Of a stretch of DNA of 64,000 bases, positions 50,803 to 59,191 are shown in pieces. The stretch is from contig JAFWCB010000002.1 of NCBI GenBank assembly GCA_017537025.1, forward strand, positions 1 through 64,000. The letters run 5' to 3'. Within the stretch, counting starts at the first letter, position 1, and the number at the start of each line of letters is the position of its first letter. Both the position numbers and the translations under genes were made by a program. The notes beneath the pieces were generated by a model. The model was not told where the DNA came from. It worked only from the letters and a program-made list of their open reading frames with translations, and searched no databases. The DNA comes from Sediminibacterium sp. Lineage in GTDB: Bacteria; Bacteroidota; Bacteroidia; Chitinophagales; Chitinophagaceae.

Positions 50803-51735
50803 ATGTCAACCTTCATCCAATATTGGTGGTTACTAGCGCTCTTAATCATCCTATTTACAGGGTTAGTTACAGTTAATCAGGGAACAATTGCCGTAATTAC
50901 CCTTTTTGGTAAGTACAGACGCATACTTCGTCCGGGTCTAAATTTTAAAATACCCGTATTAGAACAAGTATATAAAACAGTAAGTATTCAAAACCGTTCT
51001 GTTGAATTAGAATTTCAGGCGGTAACAGTAGATCAGGCGAATGTATACTTTAAAAGTATGCTTCTTTATTCCGTAATAAACCAAGAAGAAGAAACCATTA
51101 AAAATGTTGCCTTTAAATTTATTAGCGATAAAGATCTTATGCAAGCATTGATTCGTACAGTAGAAGGTTCTATCCGCGCCTTTGTAGCTACAAAAAGGCA
51201 AGCAGAAATTTTATTGTTACGCAGAGAAATTGTAGAGTTCGTAAAACAACAAATAGATCATTCATTAGAAGATTGGGGATACCATTTGCAAGATTTACAA
51301 ATCAACGATATCACTTTCGATAAGGCCATTATGGAGAGTATGAGTAAAGTAGTTGCCAGTAACAACTTAAAAGCGGCAGCAGAGAATGAAGGTCAGGCTT
51401 TATTGATCACCAAAACAAAAGGTGCTGAAGCAGAAGGTAATGCAATCAAAATTGCCGCTGAGGCAGAGAGAGAAGCGGCAAAGCTACGTGGACAAGGCGT
51501 TGCGCTCTTTAGAGAAGAAGTTGCAAAAGGTATGAGCCAGGCTGCCGAACAAATGAAACAAGCTAATTTAGATACCAATGTGATTTTATTTAGTATGTGG
51601 ACAGAAGCCATAAAAAACTTCGCTGAAGTTAGTAAGGGAAATATTATTTTCCTGGATGGTAGTCCGGAAGGTATGGAAAATAATATGCGCCAGATCATGG
51701 CCATGATGAGAATGAAAGATCAACAAAACGCGTAA
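50803..51735 (+). CDS. SPFH/band 7 (stomatin/slipin-like) membrane protein
   Basis: Membrane-anchored scaffold of 310 aa. An N-terminal helix (WWLLALLIILFTGLVTV) leads into the SPFH domain: GTIAVITLFGKYRRILRPGLNFKIPVLE (about residues 28-55), LQINDITFDKAIMESM and the charged coiled-coil tail (AENEGQALLITKTKGAEAEGNAIKIAAEAEREAAK). SPFH proteins form ring-like scaffolds that help organise membrane proteins or proteases. The gene is followed after 4 nt by an ExbB-like channel protein, so it probably works with this MotA/TolQ-type system. Confidence 0.88.
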   Translation: MSTFIQYWWLLALLIILFTGLVTVNQGTIAVITLFGKYRRILRPGLNFKIPVLEQVYKTVSIQNRSVELEFQAVTVDQANVYFKSMLLYSVINQEEETIKNVAFKFISDKDLMQALIRTVEGSIRAFVATKRQAEILLLRREIVEFVKQQIDHSLEDWGYHLQDLQINDITFDKAIMESMSKVVASNNLKAAAENEGQALLITKTKGAEAEGNAIKIAAEAEREAAKLRGQGVALFREEVAKGMSQAAEQMKQANLDTNVILFSMWTEAIKNFAEVSKGNIIFLDGSPEGMENNMRQIMAMMRMKDQQNA

Positions 51736-51739
51736 TCTT

Positions 51740-52423
51740 ATGATGTTTTATTTGCTACAAGTAGATACGTTACAAAAAGCAGCAGGTACCGTAGTTACTG
51801 CCGAAAAAATTTCTTTGTGGAGCTTACTGGAAAAAGGAGGTTGGATCATGTATCCACTTTACCTGTTACTAGTAGCCGCTATTTTTGTTTTTACAGAAAG
51901 ATGGATAGCGATTAGAAAAGCCGGTAGAATTGATGCCAATTTTATGGGGATCATTAGAGATCATATTTTAACAGGTAATGTACAAGCTGCTCGTAGTGTT
52001 ACTAAAAATACAGATAACCCGGTGGCTCGAATGATTGATAAGGGTATTCAGCGTATTGGTAAGCCTATTGATATTATTGAAAAAAGTATGGAGAATGTAG
52101 GCAGGCTGGAGATGTATAGCATGGAAAGAAATCTTTCGATCCTTTCTTTGATTGCCGGCATCGCACCGATGTTTGGTTTCTTAGGAACCATCATTGGGAT
52201 GGTACAATTATTTTATGGTATCGCTTCTACGGGTGAGTACACGCTTAATACAATTGCAGGGGGTATCTATACTAAAATGATTACTTCTGCTACGGGTCTT
52301 ATCATTGGTTTGATCGCTTATGTAGGGCATAATTTTTTATCGGTACAAATAGATAAAACAGCCAACAAAATGGAAGCGGCCAGTGCTGATTTTATGGATG
52401 TATTACAAGAACCCACAAGGTAG
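51740..52423 (+). CDS. ExbB/TolQ/MotA-family proton channel protein
   Basis: Inner-membrane proton-channel subunit of 227 aa that energises an envelope process. Three transmembrane segments with the family signature: an N-terminal helix (WIMYPLYLLLVAAIFVFTERW, about residues 34-54), then a long cytoplasmic domain, then LSLIAGIAPMFGFLGTIIGMVQLFYGI (about 132-158) and TGLIIGLIAYVGHNFL. The next gene encodes ExbD, so the pair probably serves TonB-type transport, or a Tol-like function. The stop codon is part of a period-7 array. Confidence 0.9.
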   Translation: MMFYLLQVDTLQKAAGTVVTAEKISLWSLLEKGGWIMYPLYLLLVAAIFVFTERWIAIRKAGRIDANFMGIIRDHILTGNVQAARSVTKNTDNPVARMIDKGIQRIGKPIDIIEKSMENVGRLEMYSMERNLSILSLIAGIAPMFGFLGTIIGMVQLFYGIASTGEYTLNTIAGGIYTKMITSATGLIIGLIAYVGHNFLSVQIDKTANKMEAASADFMDVLQEPTR

Positions 52424-52472
52424 TCAATAGTCATTAGTCATTAGTCATTGGTCAATTGTCATTAGTAATTGG
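52424..52472 (+). repeat. Period-7 degenerate array starting at the ExbB stop codon
   Basis: Seven heptamers: tcaatag tcattag tcattag tcattgg tcaattg tcattag taattgg, directly after the TAG stop (which itself continues the pattern) and ending 10 nt before the ExbD ATG. Consensus TCATTAG, a different sequence from the GGAAGGT arrays but the same period of seven. Confidence 0.88.
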
Positions 52473-52481
52473 AAGAAAGTT

Positions 52482-52886
52482 ATGAATATTAGAAAAAAAT
52501 TGAGATCCCAGCCCGAAATGCATACCGGTGCCTTAAATGATATTTTATTCATATTACTACTCTTTTTTCTCATTGTATCCACTTTAGCTAATCCGAACGT
52601 TATTAAAGTATCAAATCCTAAAGCCAAGGCCGATACAAAGGCAAAGCAAACAGTTGTAATTACCGTGGATAAAGCACAGCAACTCTATATCGGTTCAGAA
52701 AAAATTTTAATAGCTGATTTAGAAAATAAACTAAAGGCGTATTTGGCTAAGGAAACCGACAAACCTTCGGTTGTGATTAATGGAGATAGCACTGCACATT
52801 TAGGTACGGCTATTCAAATTATGCAAGTGATAAAAAAATTAGGTGCAACACCGGTTATGGCAGTGGATAATAGTGGCTTACGATAG
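52482..52886 (+). CDS. ExbD/TolR-family protein
   Basis: Single-pass inner-membrane partner of the ExbB-like channel, 134 aa. The transmembrane segment follows the conserved Asp20 (ALNDILFILLLFFLIVS), which is the proton-relay aspartate of ExbD/TolR. The periplasmic domain (about 45-134) has the ExbD fold, with AIQIMQVIKKLGATPVMAVDN near the end. Translationally linked to the ExbB gene through the intervening period-7 array. It converges with prmC with 3 nt between stops. Confidence 0.92.
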   Translation: MNIRKKLRSQPEMHTGALNDILFILLLFFLIVSTLANPNVIKVSNPKAKADTKAKQTVVITVDKAQQLYIGSEKILIADLENKLKAYLAKETDKPSVVINGDSTAHLGTAIQIMQVIKKLGATPVMAVDNSGLR

Positions 52887-52889
52887 CTT

Positions 52890-53744
52890 TTATTTCTTGA
52901 TCACTTTTAACATTCTATACTTACCCTGCATGTCTTTTTTAAGTGTAGTTTCAAAACTAGCGGATGAAAACAATGCGGCTGTTTGCATTGCTAGTGCCTC
53001 GTTTAACTCCAGATAAATAAGGGTATTCATTTGCAATTTTGTTTCTGCAAACAAAAGAATCTGTTTGTAAAAAATCAACGGATCATTATCGGGCACAAAT
53101 AAAGCTATATGCGGCTCGTAATCGAGCACATTCTTGTGCATACTGGCTTTTTCCTTTTCTGCTATATAAGGAGGGTTACTGATAAGGATGTCTACCGGAG
53201 GTAAAGAATCCCATTTGGAGGTATCTAAAAAATCGAGTTGCAGAAATTGTGTATCTGACCCGATCGTCTGTGCATTTTTCTTTGCAATGGCTAGGGCATT
53301 TGTACTAATATCAACACCATACGTTTTTATTGTCGATATTTTTTTTGCAATGGTAATCGGTATACAACCCGAGCCTGTGCCTACATCCAATAAATTGACT
53401 TGAGATATATTATTATTCAAATCGCTGAGAACCCATGCTACCAACTCTTCTGTTTCCGGTCGGGGTATGAGGGTATGTTCTGATACTGAAAATATGAAAC
53501 CATAAAACCAGGCTTCACCTAGCACATATTGAATGGGCATACCTTGTTGTAGTTTAACTATGGCCTGTTGTAAGCTTTCTACCTTTCGTTGCTCAATGAG
53601 TACATCTTTTTGTATGGTCTGATCCAATCTGGTAAAGCCGGTAATTTTTTCAAGTAGTAAAGCTGTAATGGCAGTAATTTCTCTTTGTTCATACAAATGA
53701 GAAGTAGCATTTCTTATTTCTTTTTTTGCCTCAGCAATAGTCAT
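52890..53744 (-). CDS. prmC: Peptide chain release factor N5-glutamine methyltransferase
   Basis: Methylates the GGQ glutamine of release factors, 284 aa. The N-terminal helical domain is followed by a Rossmann fold: VTGLLDVGTGSGCIPITIAKK-like loop (LDVGTGSGCIPITI, about residues 120-133), the catalytic NPPY in LISNPPYIAEKE, and TLIPRPETEELV (about 94-105), all family-specific. The start codon shares two bases with the far upstream part of the ribD frame on the opposite strand, so prmC and ribD are divergent with a tiny gap. Confidence 0.95.
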   Translation of the reverse strand: MTIAEAKKEIRNATSHLYEQREITAITALLLEKITGFTRLDQTIQKDVLIEQRKVESLQQAIVKLQQGMPIQYVLGEAWFYGFIFSVSEHTLIPRPETEELVAWVLSDLNNNISQVNLLDVGTGSGCIPITIAKKISTIKTYGVDISTNALAIAKKNAQTIGSDTQFLQLDFLDTSKWDSLPPVDILISNPPYIAEKEKASMHKNVLDYEPHIALFVPDNDPLIFYKQILLFAETKLQMNTLIYLELNEALAMQTAALFSSASFETTLKKDMQGKYRMLKVIKK

Positions 53745-53768
53745 GCTGCAATGTTACTATCATTTAGC

Positions 53769-53776
53769 TAATTTTG
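53769..53776 (+). promoter_or_regulatory. Bacteroidota -7 box of ribD
   Basis: TAATTTTG followed by C, a perfect TAnnTTTG match, 11 nt before ATG 53788; it favours 53788 (or the ATG at 53809) over the upstream frame start. Confidence 0.65.
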
Positions 53777-53787
53777 CAGGTTCAGCT

Positions 53788-54831
53788 ATGGATATACAAG
53801 AGAAATATATGCAGCGATGTATAGCGCTTGCCCGGCGGGGGTTAGGTGCTGTAGCACCTAACCCGATGGTAGGTGCCGTGTTGGTATATGAAGATCAAAT
53901 TATCGGAGAAGGATGGCATGCCAAGTATGGAGAAGCACATGCTGAAGTAAATTGCTTACAATCGGTTGATGCCACTAATACCGATAAAATTCCTAAAGCT
54001 ACCTTATTCGTATCGCTGGAGCCTTGTGCTCATTATGGTAAAACCCCCCCTTGTACCAATTTAATTATACAACGCAAAATTCAACGCGTAGTAGTGGGTT
54101 GTGTGGATCCCTTCAAAGAAGTTGCGGGTAAAGGTATCAATCAGCTACGTGATGCTGGAGTGGAGGTGATTGTTGGCGTTTTAGAAAAAGAATGTATAGA
54201 TCTCAATAAACGCTTTTTTACTTATCATGAAAAAAAAAGACCCTATGTTATTTTAAAATGGGCACAAACGGCTGATAAAAAAATAGCTGTTGATACCGGT
54301 AAACGTCTGTACATTTCAGGTGAGGCTACAAATAAATTCGTTCATCAATGGCGCTCCGAAGAACAAGCTATTTTGATAGGTGCTAATACGGCTTTATATG
54401 ATAATCCAAAACTAACAGTACGATTGGTAGCAGGTGATAATCCTATCCGGTTATTAATCGATCCAAATCTCAAAACGCCGATAACACAAGATCTATTTAC
54501 AGATAATAATAAAACAGTGGTTTATAATTTTCATCAAAAGATGAGAAAAGATAATCTTTATTATGTGGAATTGAATAAAGAAAAAAAAATGATACCTCAA
54601 ATTTTAGCCGATTGTTACGAGAGAGGTATTCAAAGTATTTTAGTAGAAGGAGGTGCCTATACCATTCAGCAATTTATTAATGAGGGTATATGGGATCAGG
54701 CCAGGGTTATAGAAAATAATAGTTTAGCAATAGGAGATGGGTTAGCTGCACCCACCTTGAGTCATTATATTTTGCAGCATCAAGAGCAGCTCGGAAAAGA
54801 TTTAATTAGCTATTTTTTACAACTAAATTGA
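53788..54831 (+). CDS. ribD: Riboflavin biosynthesis deaminase/reductase RibD
   Basis: Bifunctional enzyme of riboflavin synthesis (deamination then reduction of the pyrimidine intermediate), 347 aa. Deaminase domain: CIALARRGLGAVAPNPMVGAVLV (residues 8-30), zinc motif HAEVNCL (His and Glu) and PCAHYGKTPPC (Cys pair, about 78-88). Reductase domain from about residue 148 (YVILKWAQTADKKIAV, SILVEGGAYTIQQFI). ATG 53788 is chosen from the promoter position. Within the first 30 codons is a 12-bp perfect hairpin (53839-53864) of possible regulatory use. Confidence 0.95.
   Translation: MDIQEKYMQRCIALARRGLGAVAPNPMVGAVLVYEDQIIGEGWHAKYGEAHAEVNCLQSVDATNTDKIPKATLFVSLEPCAHYGKTPPCTNLIIQRKIQRVVVGCVDPFKEVAGKGINQLRDAGVEVIVGVLEKECIDLNKRFFTYHEKKRPYVILKWAQTADKKIAVDTGKRLYISGEATNKFVHQWRSEEQAILIGANTALYDNPKLTVRLVAGDNPIRLLIDPNLKTPITQDLFTDNNKTVVYNFHQKMRKDNLYYVELNKEKKMIPQILADCYERGIQSILVEGGAYTIQQFINEGIWDQARVIENNSLAIGDGLAAPTLSHYILQHQEQLGKDLISYFLQLN
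53839..53864 (+). other. Perfect 12-bp inverted repeat in the 5' end of ribD
   Basis: gggttaggtgct and agcacctaaccc are exact reverse complements separated by only gt. It lies 51 nt into the ribD coding sequence (codons 18-26), close to the start of the transcript, and would fold into a very stable hairpin. Confidence 0.85.
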
Positions 54832-54835
54832 TCGG

Positions 54836-55729
54836 ATGATTTATTTATTAGGCAGTATTATATTAACCAGTTATTTAACACTTGCGTTTAAAGCTTGTGA
54901 GAAATGGGGAATATCGGTTTTCCCCGCTATCATTTTTAATTATATCACTTGCGTGATTACTGGCTCTTTTGTAAATGGGTCTTTTCCTATCAATAGCCAC
55001 ACCATACAAACAGATTGGTTTAAGTGGGCCATGCTTATGGGTGTATTATTTGTATCAATTTTTAATATTATTGGTATTACCGCACAAAAGATTGGTGTTG
55101 CAGTAGCTTCTGTTGCGAATAAATTATCGCTTGTAATTCCGGTAGTATTATCTGTATATCTCTATAACGAAACGGTAGCCGGTTGGAAGCTTGTAGGCGT
55201 AATGATGGCTATAGTAGCGGTAATATTTACTTGTTATCCTAATAGTAGTAATAAGAATAGTACTGGCGCGGTTTCTTCTAAAATGAAGATAATACTTCCG
55301 TTAATTTTATTTATTGGTAGTGGGTTACTAGATGCCTTAATCAATCATGTACAACAAAAATATGTGACTGTAGAAAATAATAACGCTTATCTGATCAGTG
55401 GTTTCTTCTCTGCAGCCTGCATTGGAACGGCTATCCTCTTATTTCAATATATCAGTGGTAAAAGAGTATTTGTAGCGAAGGAATTACTAGCCGGTATTTG
55501 TATTGGGATACCAAATTATTTTTCTATTTGGTGTTTGGTAACCTTCTTGCAACAAAGTCCTTGGGAAAGTAGTGCGAGTATCCCGGTTAATAATATGGGT
55601 ATTGTACTTTTCAGTACACTGGTTGCCTGGGTACTATTTAAAGAAAAGCTGTCTACTATAAATTGGATCGGTGTATTGCTTTCTATTGTTGCTATTTTTT
55701 TAATAGCGTTTGGTAATAGCTTGCTTTAG
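54836..55729 (+). CDS. EamA/DMT-family transporter
   Basis: Inner-membrane transporter of 297 aa with about ten hydrophobic helices in two EamA-like halves, each ending in a conserved pattern such as SVANKLSLVIPVVLSVYLYNE (first half, about residues 97-117) and NNMGIVLFSTLVAWVLFKEKLS (second half, about 255-276). Family members export metabolites or act as drug/metabolite carriers; the substrate is unknown. It starts 4 nt after ribD and so is probably co-transcribed. It converges with the YdcF-like gene, overlapping by 4 nt. Confidence 0.85.
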   Translation: MIYLLGSIILTSYLTLAFKACEKWGISVFPAIIFNYITCVITGSFVNGSFPINSHTIQTDWFKWAMLMGVLFVSIFNIIGITAQKIGVAVASVANKLSLVIPVVLSVYLYNETVAGWKLVGVMMAIVAVIFTCYPNSSNKNSTGAVSSKMKIILPLILFIGSGLLDALINHVQQKYVTVENNNAYLISGFFSAACIGTAILLFQYISGKRVFVAKELLAGICIGIPNYFSIWCLVTFLQQSPWESSASIPVNNMGIVLFSTLVAWVLFKEKLSTINWIGVLLSIVAIFLIAFGNSLL

Positions 55730-56487
55730 GCTTTACCGGAAAGTTTATAGGCCATTAGGCCAACCCATTCTTTGATGAGTGCTCTCCAGTCTCTAAACAG
55801 CGAAGCTTCTGGTATATAAAGACTTCTAGGCTCTAATTTTTTTTCAAATTCGCTAAAATCACAAGGATATTTTATGATATCCTTATAGCCGGCTTTCTTA
55901 AATACCGCAGCAGAACGAGGCATATGTATAGCTGAGGTAATAAGTACATAAGGGCCAGATATTTGTAATGAGTCAATAATCCCCTTACTGAAAACAGCAT
56001 TCTCATACGTGTTTCTAGATCTTCGCTCAACGATGATATCTTCTTTCTTTACTCCATTTCTAATAAATTCTCGAGCCAAAAAACTAGCTTCATCAGGTTC
56101 ATTTACCATAAGCTTTCCACTACCTCCCGATATAATAATTTTTTTTATCACCCGGGTATGATAAAGGTTTGCAGTTTGAATAAAGCGATCCGCATTTTCA
56201 CCAAAAAAACCTCTATCATGCTTATCGTAATAACTCATTCCACCTAATAAAATCCCTACTCCATAGCCACTACTGTCTTTCAGGGTAATAGGTTTTGGTT
56301 GATAGCTCAACACAATTTTGTTGAACAGAAATGGGTTAGTGAAAATAATAAACAGCACAAAGCTTATTATTCGTAAACGTTTTTTTCTTAATACCGATTT
56401 GCTAAAAAAAGACCAAATAAATAGAACTAAAATCCATGTAAGCGGATCAATTAGGAAAAAGAGAATTTTAGATAGAACAAAAAACAT
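55726..56487 (-). CDS. YdcF/ElyC-family (DUF218) membrane protein
   Basis: Envelope protein of 253 aa with two N-terminal membrane helices (residues 1-25 and 32-55) and a DUF218 domain: GVGILLGGMSYYD (about 75-87), RVIKKIIISGGSGKL, IVERRSRNTYENAVFS (about 153-168) and VLITSAIHMPRSAAVFKKAGY (about 180-200). Relatives take part in murein or polysaccharide precursor control (ElyC/SanA). It lies 40 nt after the TolC-like gene on the same strand and shares its AT-rich composition, so it may be the last gene of the secretion operon, though it need not function in it. Confidence 0.82.
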   Translation of the reverse strand: MFFVLSKILFFLIDPLTWILVLFIWSFFSKSVLRKKRLRIISFVLFIIFTNPFLFNKIVLSYQPKPITLKDSSGYGVGILLGGMSYYDKHDRGFFGENADRFIQTANLYHTRVIKKIIISGGSGKLMVNEPDEASFLAREFIRNGVKKEDIIVERRSRNTYENAVFSKGIIDSLQISGPYVLITSAIHMPRSAAVFKKAGYKDIIKYPCDFSEFEKKLEPRSLYIPEASLFRDWRALIKEWVGLMAYKLSGKA

Positions 56488-56527
56488 AATTGATCTTATG
56501 AAAATGAAAGAAACATTTCAGTTTGAG

Positions 56528-57889
56528 CTATTTTTTAATTCTAAAATTTTCAGAAGAATTTAACATATTAGATAAAATTAATGATTTATATATGAGATCT
56601 ATATATGCAGCTTCAGTTTTATAAAGCAAAGTTCTACGCTCATTATCATAAGTAATAAAATCTACAAAAGTACCCTTTCCTAATAATACGCCTTCCTCTG
56701 CTAGTTCGACAATATCATTCTGTAATCTTGCAATTTCTCTAAGTTCTTTATAGTATTTTTCTGCGATCTGACATGATTCAAGTGATATTGAGTAGTCTCT
56801 AATAAATTGGTTTCGCGAAAAAATATAATTTTCGGTAAGATTTTTCTTTTCAATAATTGCTTTTCTTAATGAGTAATCTAAACTCTTATGATTCATTATA
56901 GGAACAAATAAACTAATACCAGCTATTTGATTGAAATTTGCGCCAAGTTGCAATCCAAAATCATCAAACCAGTTTTTAATTCTCTTTTGTTGTACAAAGC
57001 CAGTAAATATTGAACTTGCACTAAAGACAGCTCTAAATTCTGGCAGTTTAGCAGATTTAGCTTGTTTTATCCTTAAGTCAGCAATTAGTATCCTAGTATC
57101 AAAATACTTTGAAATTGGATCTAAATAGGAGTCATTGAAATCATATTTGTGAGCGATAAACTTTGTAGGGTCATATATTACCTCAATAAGAGCACTATCT
57201 AGATATGGCATTATTGAAAACGAGTCAGTTGCTAAAAAATTCGCTTGCATTTTATTACGCTGTAGTGAAATTTTTGATTCAATATCAAGAAAGAGCAAAC
57301 TGTCATTTTTGCAACGTGAGATTATTTGTAGAAACAATAGCTTGGAATATTTTCCGTTTCGATAGCCAATTTCAATGTGATTTTGTAATTTTTTGCTTAT
57401 CATATAAAAGCTTGATAGCATAGCTTTTTGTTTTTCTAATAGGTAAAGTGAAAAATATTCTGAGGCAGCTATAGAAAAAAGCTTTTGTAATTCAATTGTT
57501 ATTTCTTTTTCAACAGAAATAACTTCAATTTTTTTTTCTTTTAAAAAGGAGGTATTTTTTCCAAAACTATAAATTGGAAAATCGCCAATAAGTTGCGGTC
57601 TAAGCGCAACAAGACTGATATCAACGAAAGTATTTGTGCTTGGGTCTATACTTTTCCCAAACTGAAATGCGTTCAATAAATTAAAATTTAAGCTTGGACT
57701 AAATTTAGCTGCGGCTGCCTTTTTATCAATAACACTAGCGTCTTTCTTATTTAAAAGCGTTCGTAAAGCATTACTATTGAAATATACTGAGTCAAGATAA
57801 TCTGAAAAACTAATATTTCTATATTTTCCGTTTTGACTAAAGCAACAGAATGATAGAAACAAAAATAAGCTACACAATAATTTCTTCAT
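56528..57889 (-). CDS. TolC-family outer-membrane efflux protein (type I secretion)
   Basis: Exported outer-membrane channel of 453 aa. Signal peptide ends FCCFSQ; two TolC repeats of long helices and strands follow, with NRxAxxxFSPxLN-like stretches (DKKAAAAKFSPSLNFNLLN, about 52-70) and the second repeat from about 255 (YFDTRILIADLRIKQAKSAKLPEFRAV). It forms the outer part of the exporter together with the HlyD-like adaptor 6 nt upstream and the C39-ABC transporter. The sequence is rich in Ile, Lys and Phe, unlike the conserved housekeeping genes around it. Confidence 0.88.
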   Translation of the reverse strand: MKKLLCSLFLFLSFCCFSQNGKYRNISFSDYLDSVYFNSNALRTLLNKKDASVIDKKAAAAKFSPSLNFNLLNAFQFGKSIDPSTNTFVDISLVALRPQLIGDFPIYSFGKNTSFLKEKKIEVISVEKEITIELQKLFSIAASEYFSLYLLEKQKAMLSSFYMISKKLQNHIEIGYRNGKYSKLLFLQIISRCKNDSLLFLDIESKISLQRNKMQANFLATDSFSIMPYLDSALIEVIYDPTKFIAHKYDFNDSYLDPISKYFDTRILIADLRIKQAKSAKLPEFRAVFSASSIFTGFVQQKRIKNWFDDFGLQLGANFNQIAGISLFVPIMNHKSLDYSLRKAIIEKKNLTENYIFSRNQFIRDYSISLESCQIAEKYYKELREIARLQNDIVELAEEGVLLGKGTFVDFITYDNERRTLLYKTEAAYIDLIYKSLILSNMLNSSENFRIKK

Positions 57890-57895
57890 ATTGCT

Positions 57896-59191
57896 CTATT
57901 TAAGTGATGAGAAAAACCGCTCAAATAGCCTTTTTTCATTTATTAGAATTTCACCTACCCCACTAAGTTCATTTGTGAGGGGAAGTGTTTTATTCATGTT
58001 GGTCATAAGGGGGTTGGGGAGGCCGACTTTTACGAGCAATAAAATCCGTTCAGAATCTTTATTAGAAAAAGGGATAGGCGTGTTTGAAATTTCTTCTACA
58101 ATCCCAGTTAGGTAGCCGTACTCGGTATATGGAAACATATTTAGTTTTATTAGAACTTTTTGCCCTTTTATAACTTTCCCTGCATCTACTTCATTAATAT
58201 ATAGGTTGGCATGCCAGTTATAATTGATAGGAACAATTGAAAAAATGGTTTCATTTTGCAATACAAAACTTTCATTTTTTGCATTTGGGCCTTTTTCTAG
58301 TTTGCCATTGCAGGGTGATATAATTAGGTATCGATTTTTCCATTCACGTACCAATGCTTGTAAAATAGAAACCTGTTCAATGATTTTAAAACGAATTTCC
58401 CTTTCTTTTAATGAGGTAACTAACTCCAAATTAGAAAGAGCGAGCTTCGATTCTTCTAGCGACATGTCAGAAGAATGAATTAACCTCTCGATAGCATATA
58501 AATCCTGAGAAGACGTAATTGTAGTTACCTTATCTTTCTCATAATCTAATCCAGAAATGATTTCTTTAGTATAAAGCAGAGAGTCCCTTTTATTAATATT
58601 TTTAATGTATTTCTTTCTTTCCTCTAGTTCCAACAAGCTATTCATACTAGCATCGAGTATTTTTCTGTTAGTGATAATTTTCTTTTCTAAAAGAGCTTCG
58701 TTATATCTATGTTTTTTTTGAAGTAGAAATGCCTTTAACTCTTCTAAAACAGCGATAAGTGCATAATATCGTGAAGATAGCTCTCCAAGTTTCAATGAGG
58801 GAAAATTTGCAGGTGCTTCTTTAGTTGTAGAGCTTAAGCTAAATAAAATATTTTCAAGCTTGAGTATATCCTCCAACTCTGCAGCGTTCTGAATGACTGC
58901 TAAAGTTTGATTTTCTGAAACAATTTTCGTCGTATCATCTATCAAGAGTTTCATCTTGCCAGATGAAGTGGAAATTACTTTATAATTAGTTACACCATTT
59001 ACTAATTGTACAACCCCGTTCTGCACATCCGGATACTTAATAGTAAAGCACAGGAATAAAAAAATAAATAAGCAAAAAAAAATCAAAGATATTATATTAA
59101 AATAATGTGCACTTGATATTTTTTTAACAAATACATCTTGAGAAGCTTCTGAGCTATCAATATATACGCGAGTTTTAATATTTTGTTCCAT
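57896..59191 (-). CDS. HlyD-family periplasmic adaptor (type I secretion)
   Basis: Membrane-fusion protein of 431 aa. N-terminal cytoplasmic tail, one transmembrane helix (IISLIFFCLFIFLFLCFTIK, about residues 32-51), then lipoyl/barrel segments (VVQLVNGVTNYKVISTSSGKM, IVSENQTLAVIQNA) around a long coiled-coil hairpin (about 135-275), and the C-terminal beta domain with VDAGKVIKGQKVLIKLNMFPYTEYGYLTG, a typical HlyD stretch. ATG 59191 overlaps the C39-ABC stop by 1 nt (TGATG); a TTG just before would add one residue. It joins the ABC transporter to TolC. Confidence 0.9.
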   Translation of the reverse strand: MEQNIKTRVYIDSSEASQDVFVKKISSAHYFNIISLIFFCLFIFLFLCFTIKYPDVQNGVVQLVNGVTNYKVISTSSGKMKLLIDDTTKIVSENQTLAVIQNAAELEDILKLENILFSLSSTTKEAPANFPSLKLGELSSRYYALIAVLEELKAFLLQKKHRYNEALLEKKIITNRKILDASMNSLLELEERKKYIKNINKRDSLLYTKEIISGLDYEKDKVTTITSSQDLYAIERLIHSSDMSLEESKLALSNLELVTSLKEREIRFKIIEQVSILQALVREWKNRYLIISPCNGKLEKGPNAKNESFVLQNETIFSIVPINYNWHANLYINEVDAGKVIKGQKVLIKLNMFPYTEYGYLTGIVEEISNTPIPFSNKDSERILLLVKVGLPNPLMTNMNKTLPLTNELSGVGEILINEKRLFERFFSSLK

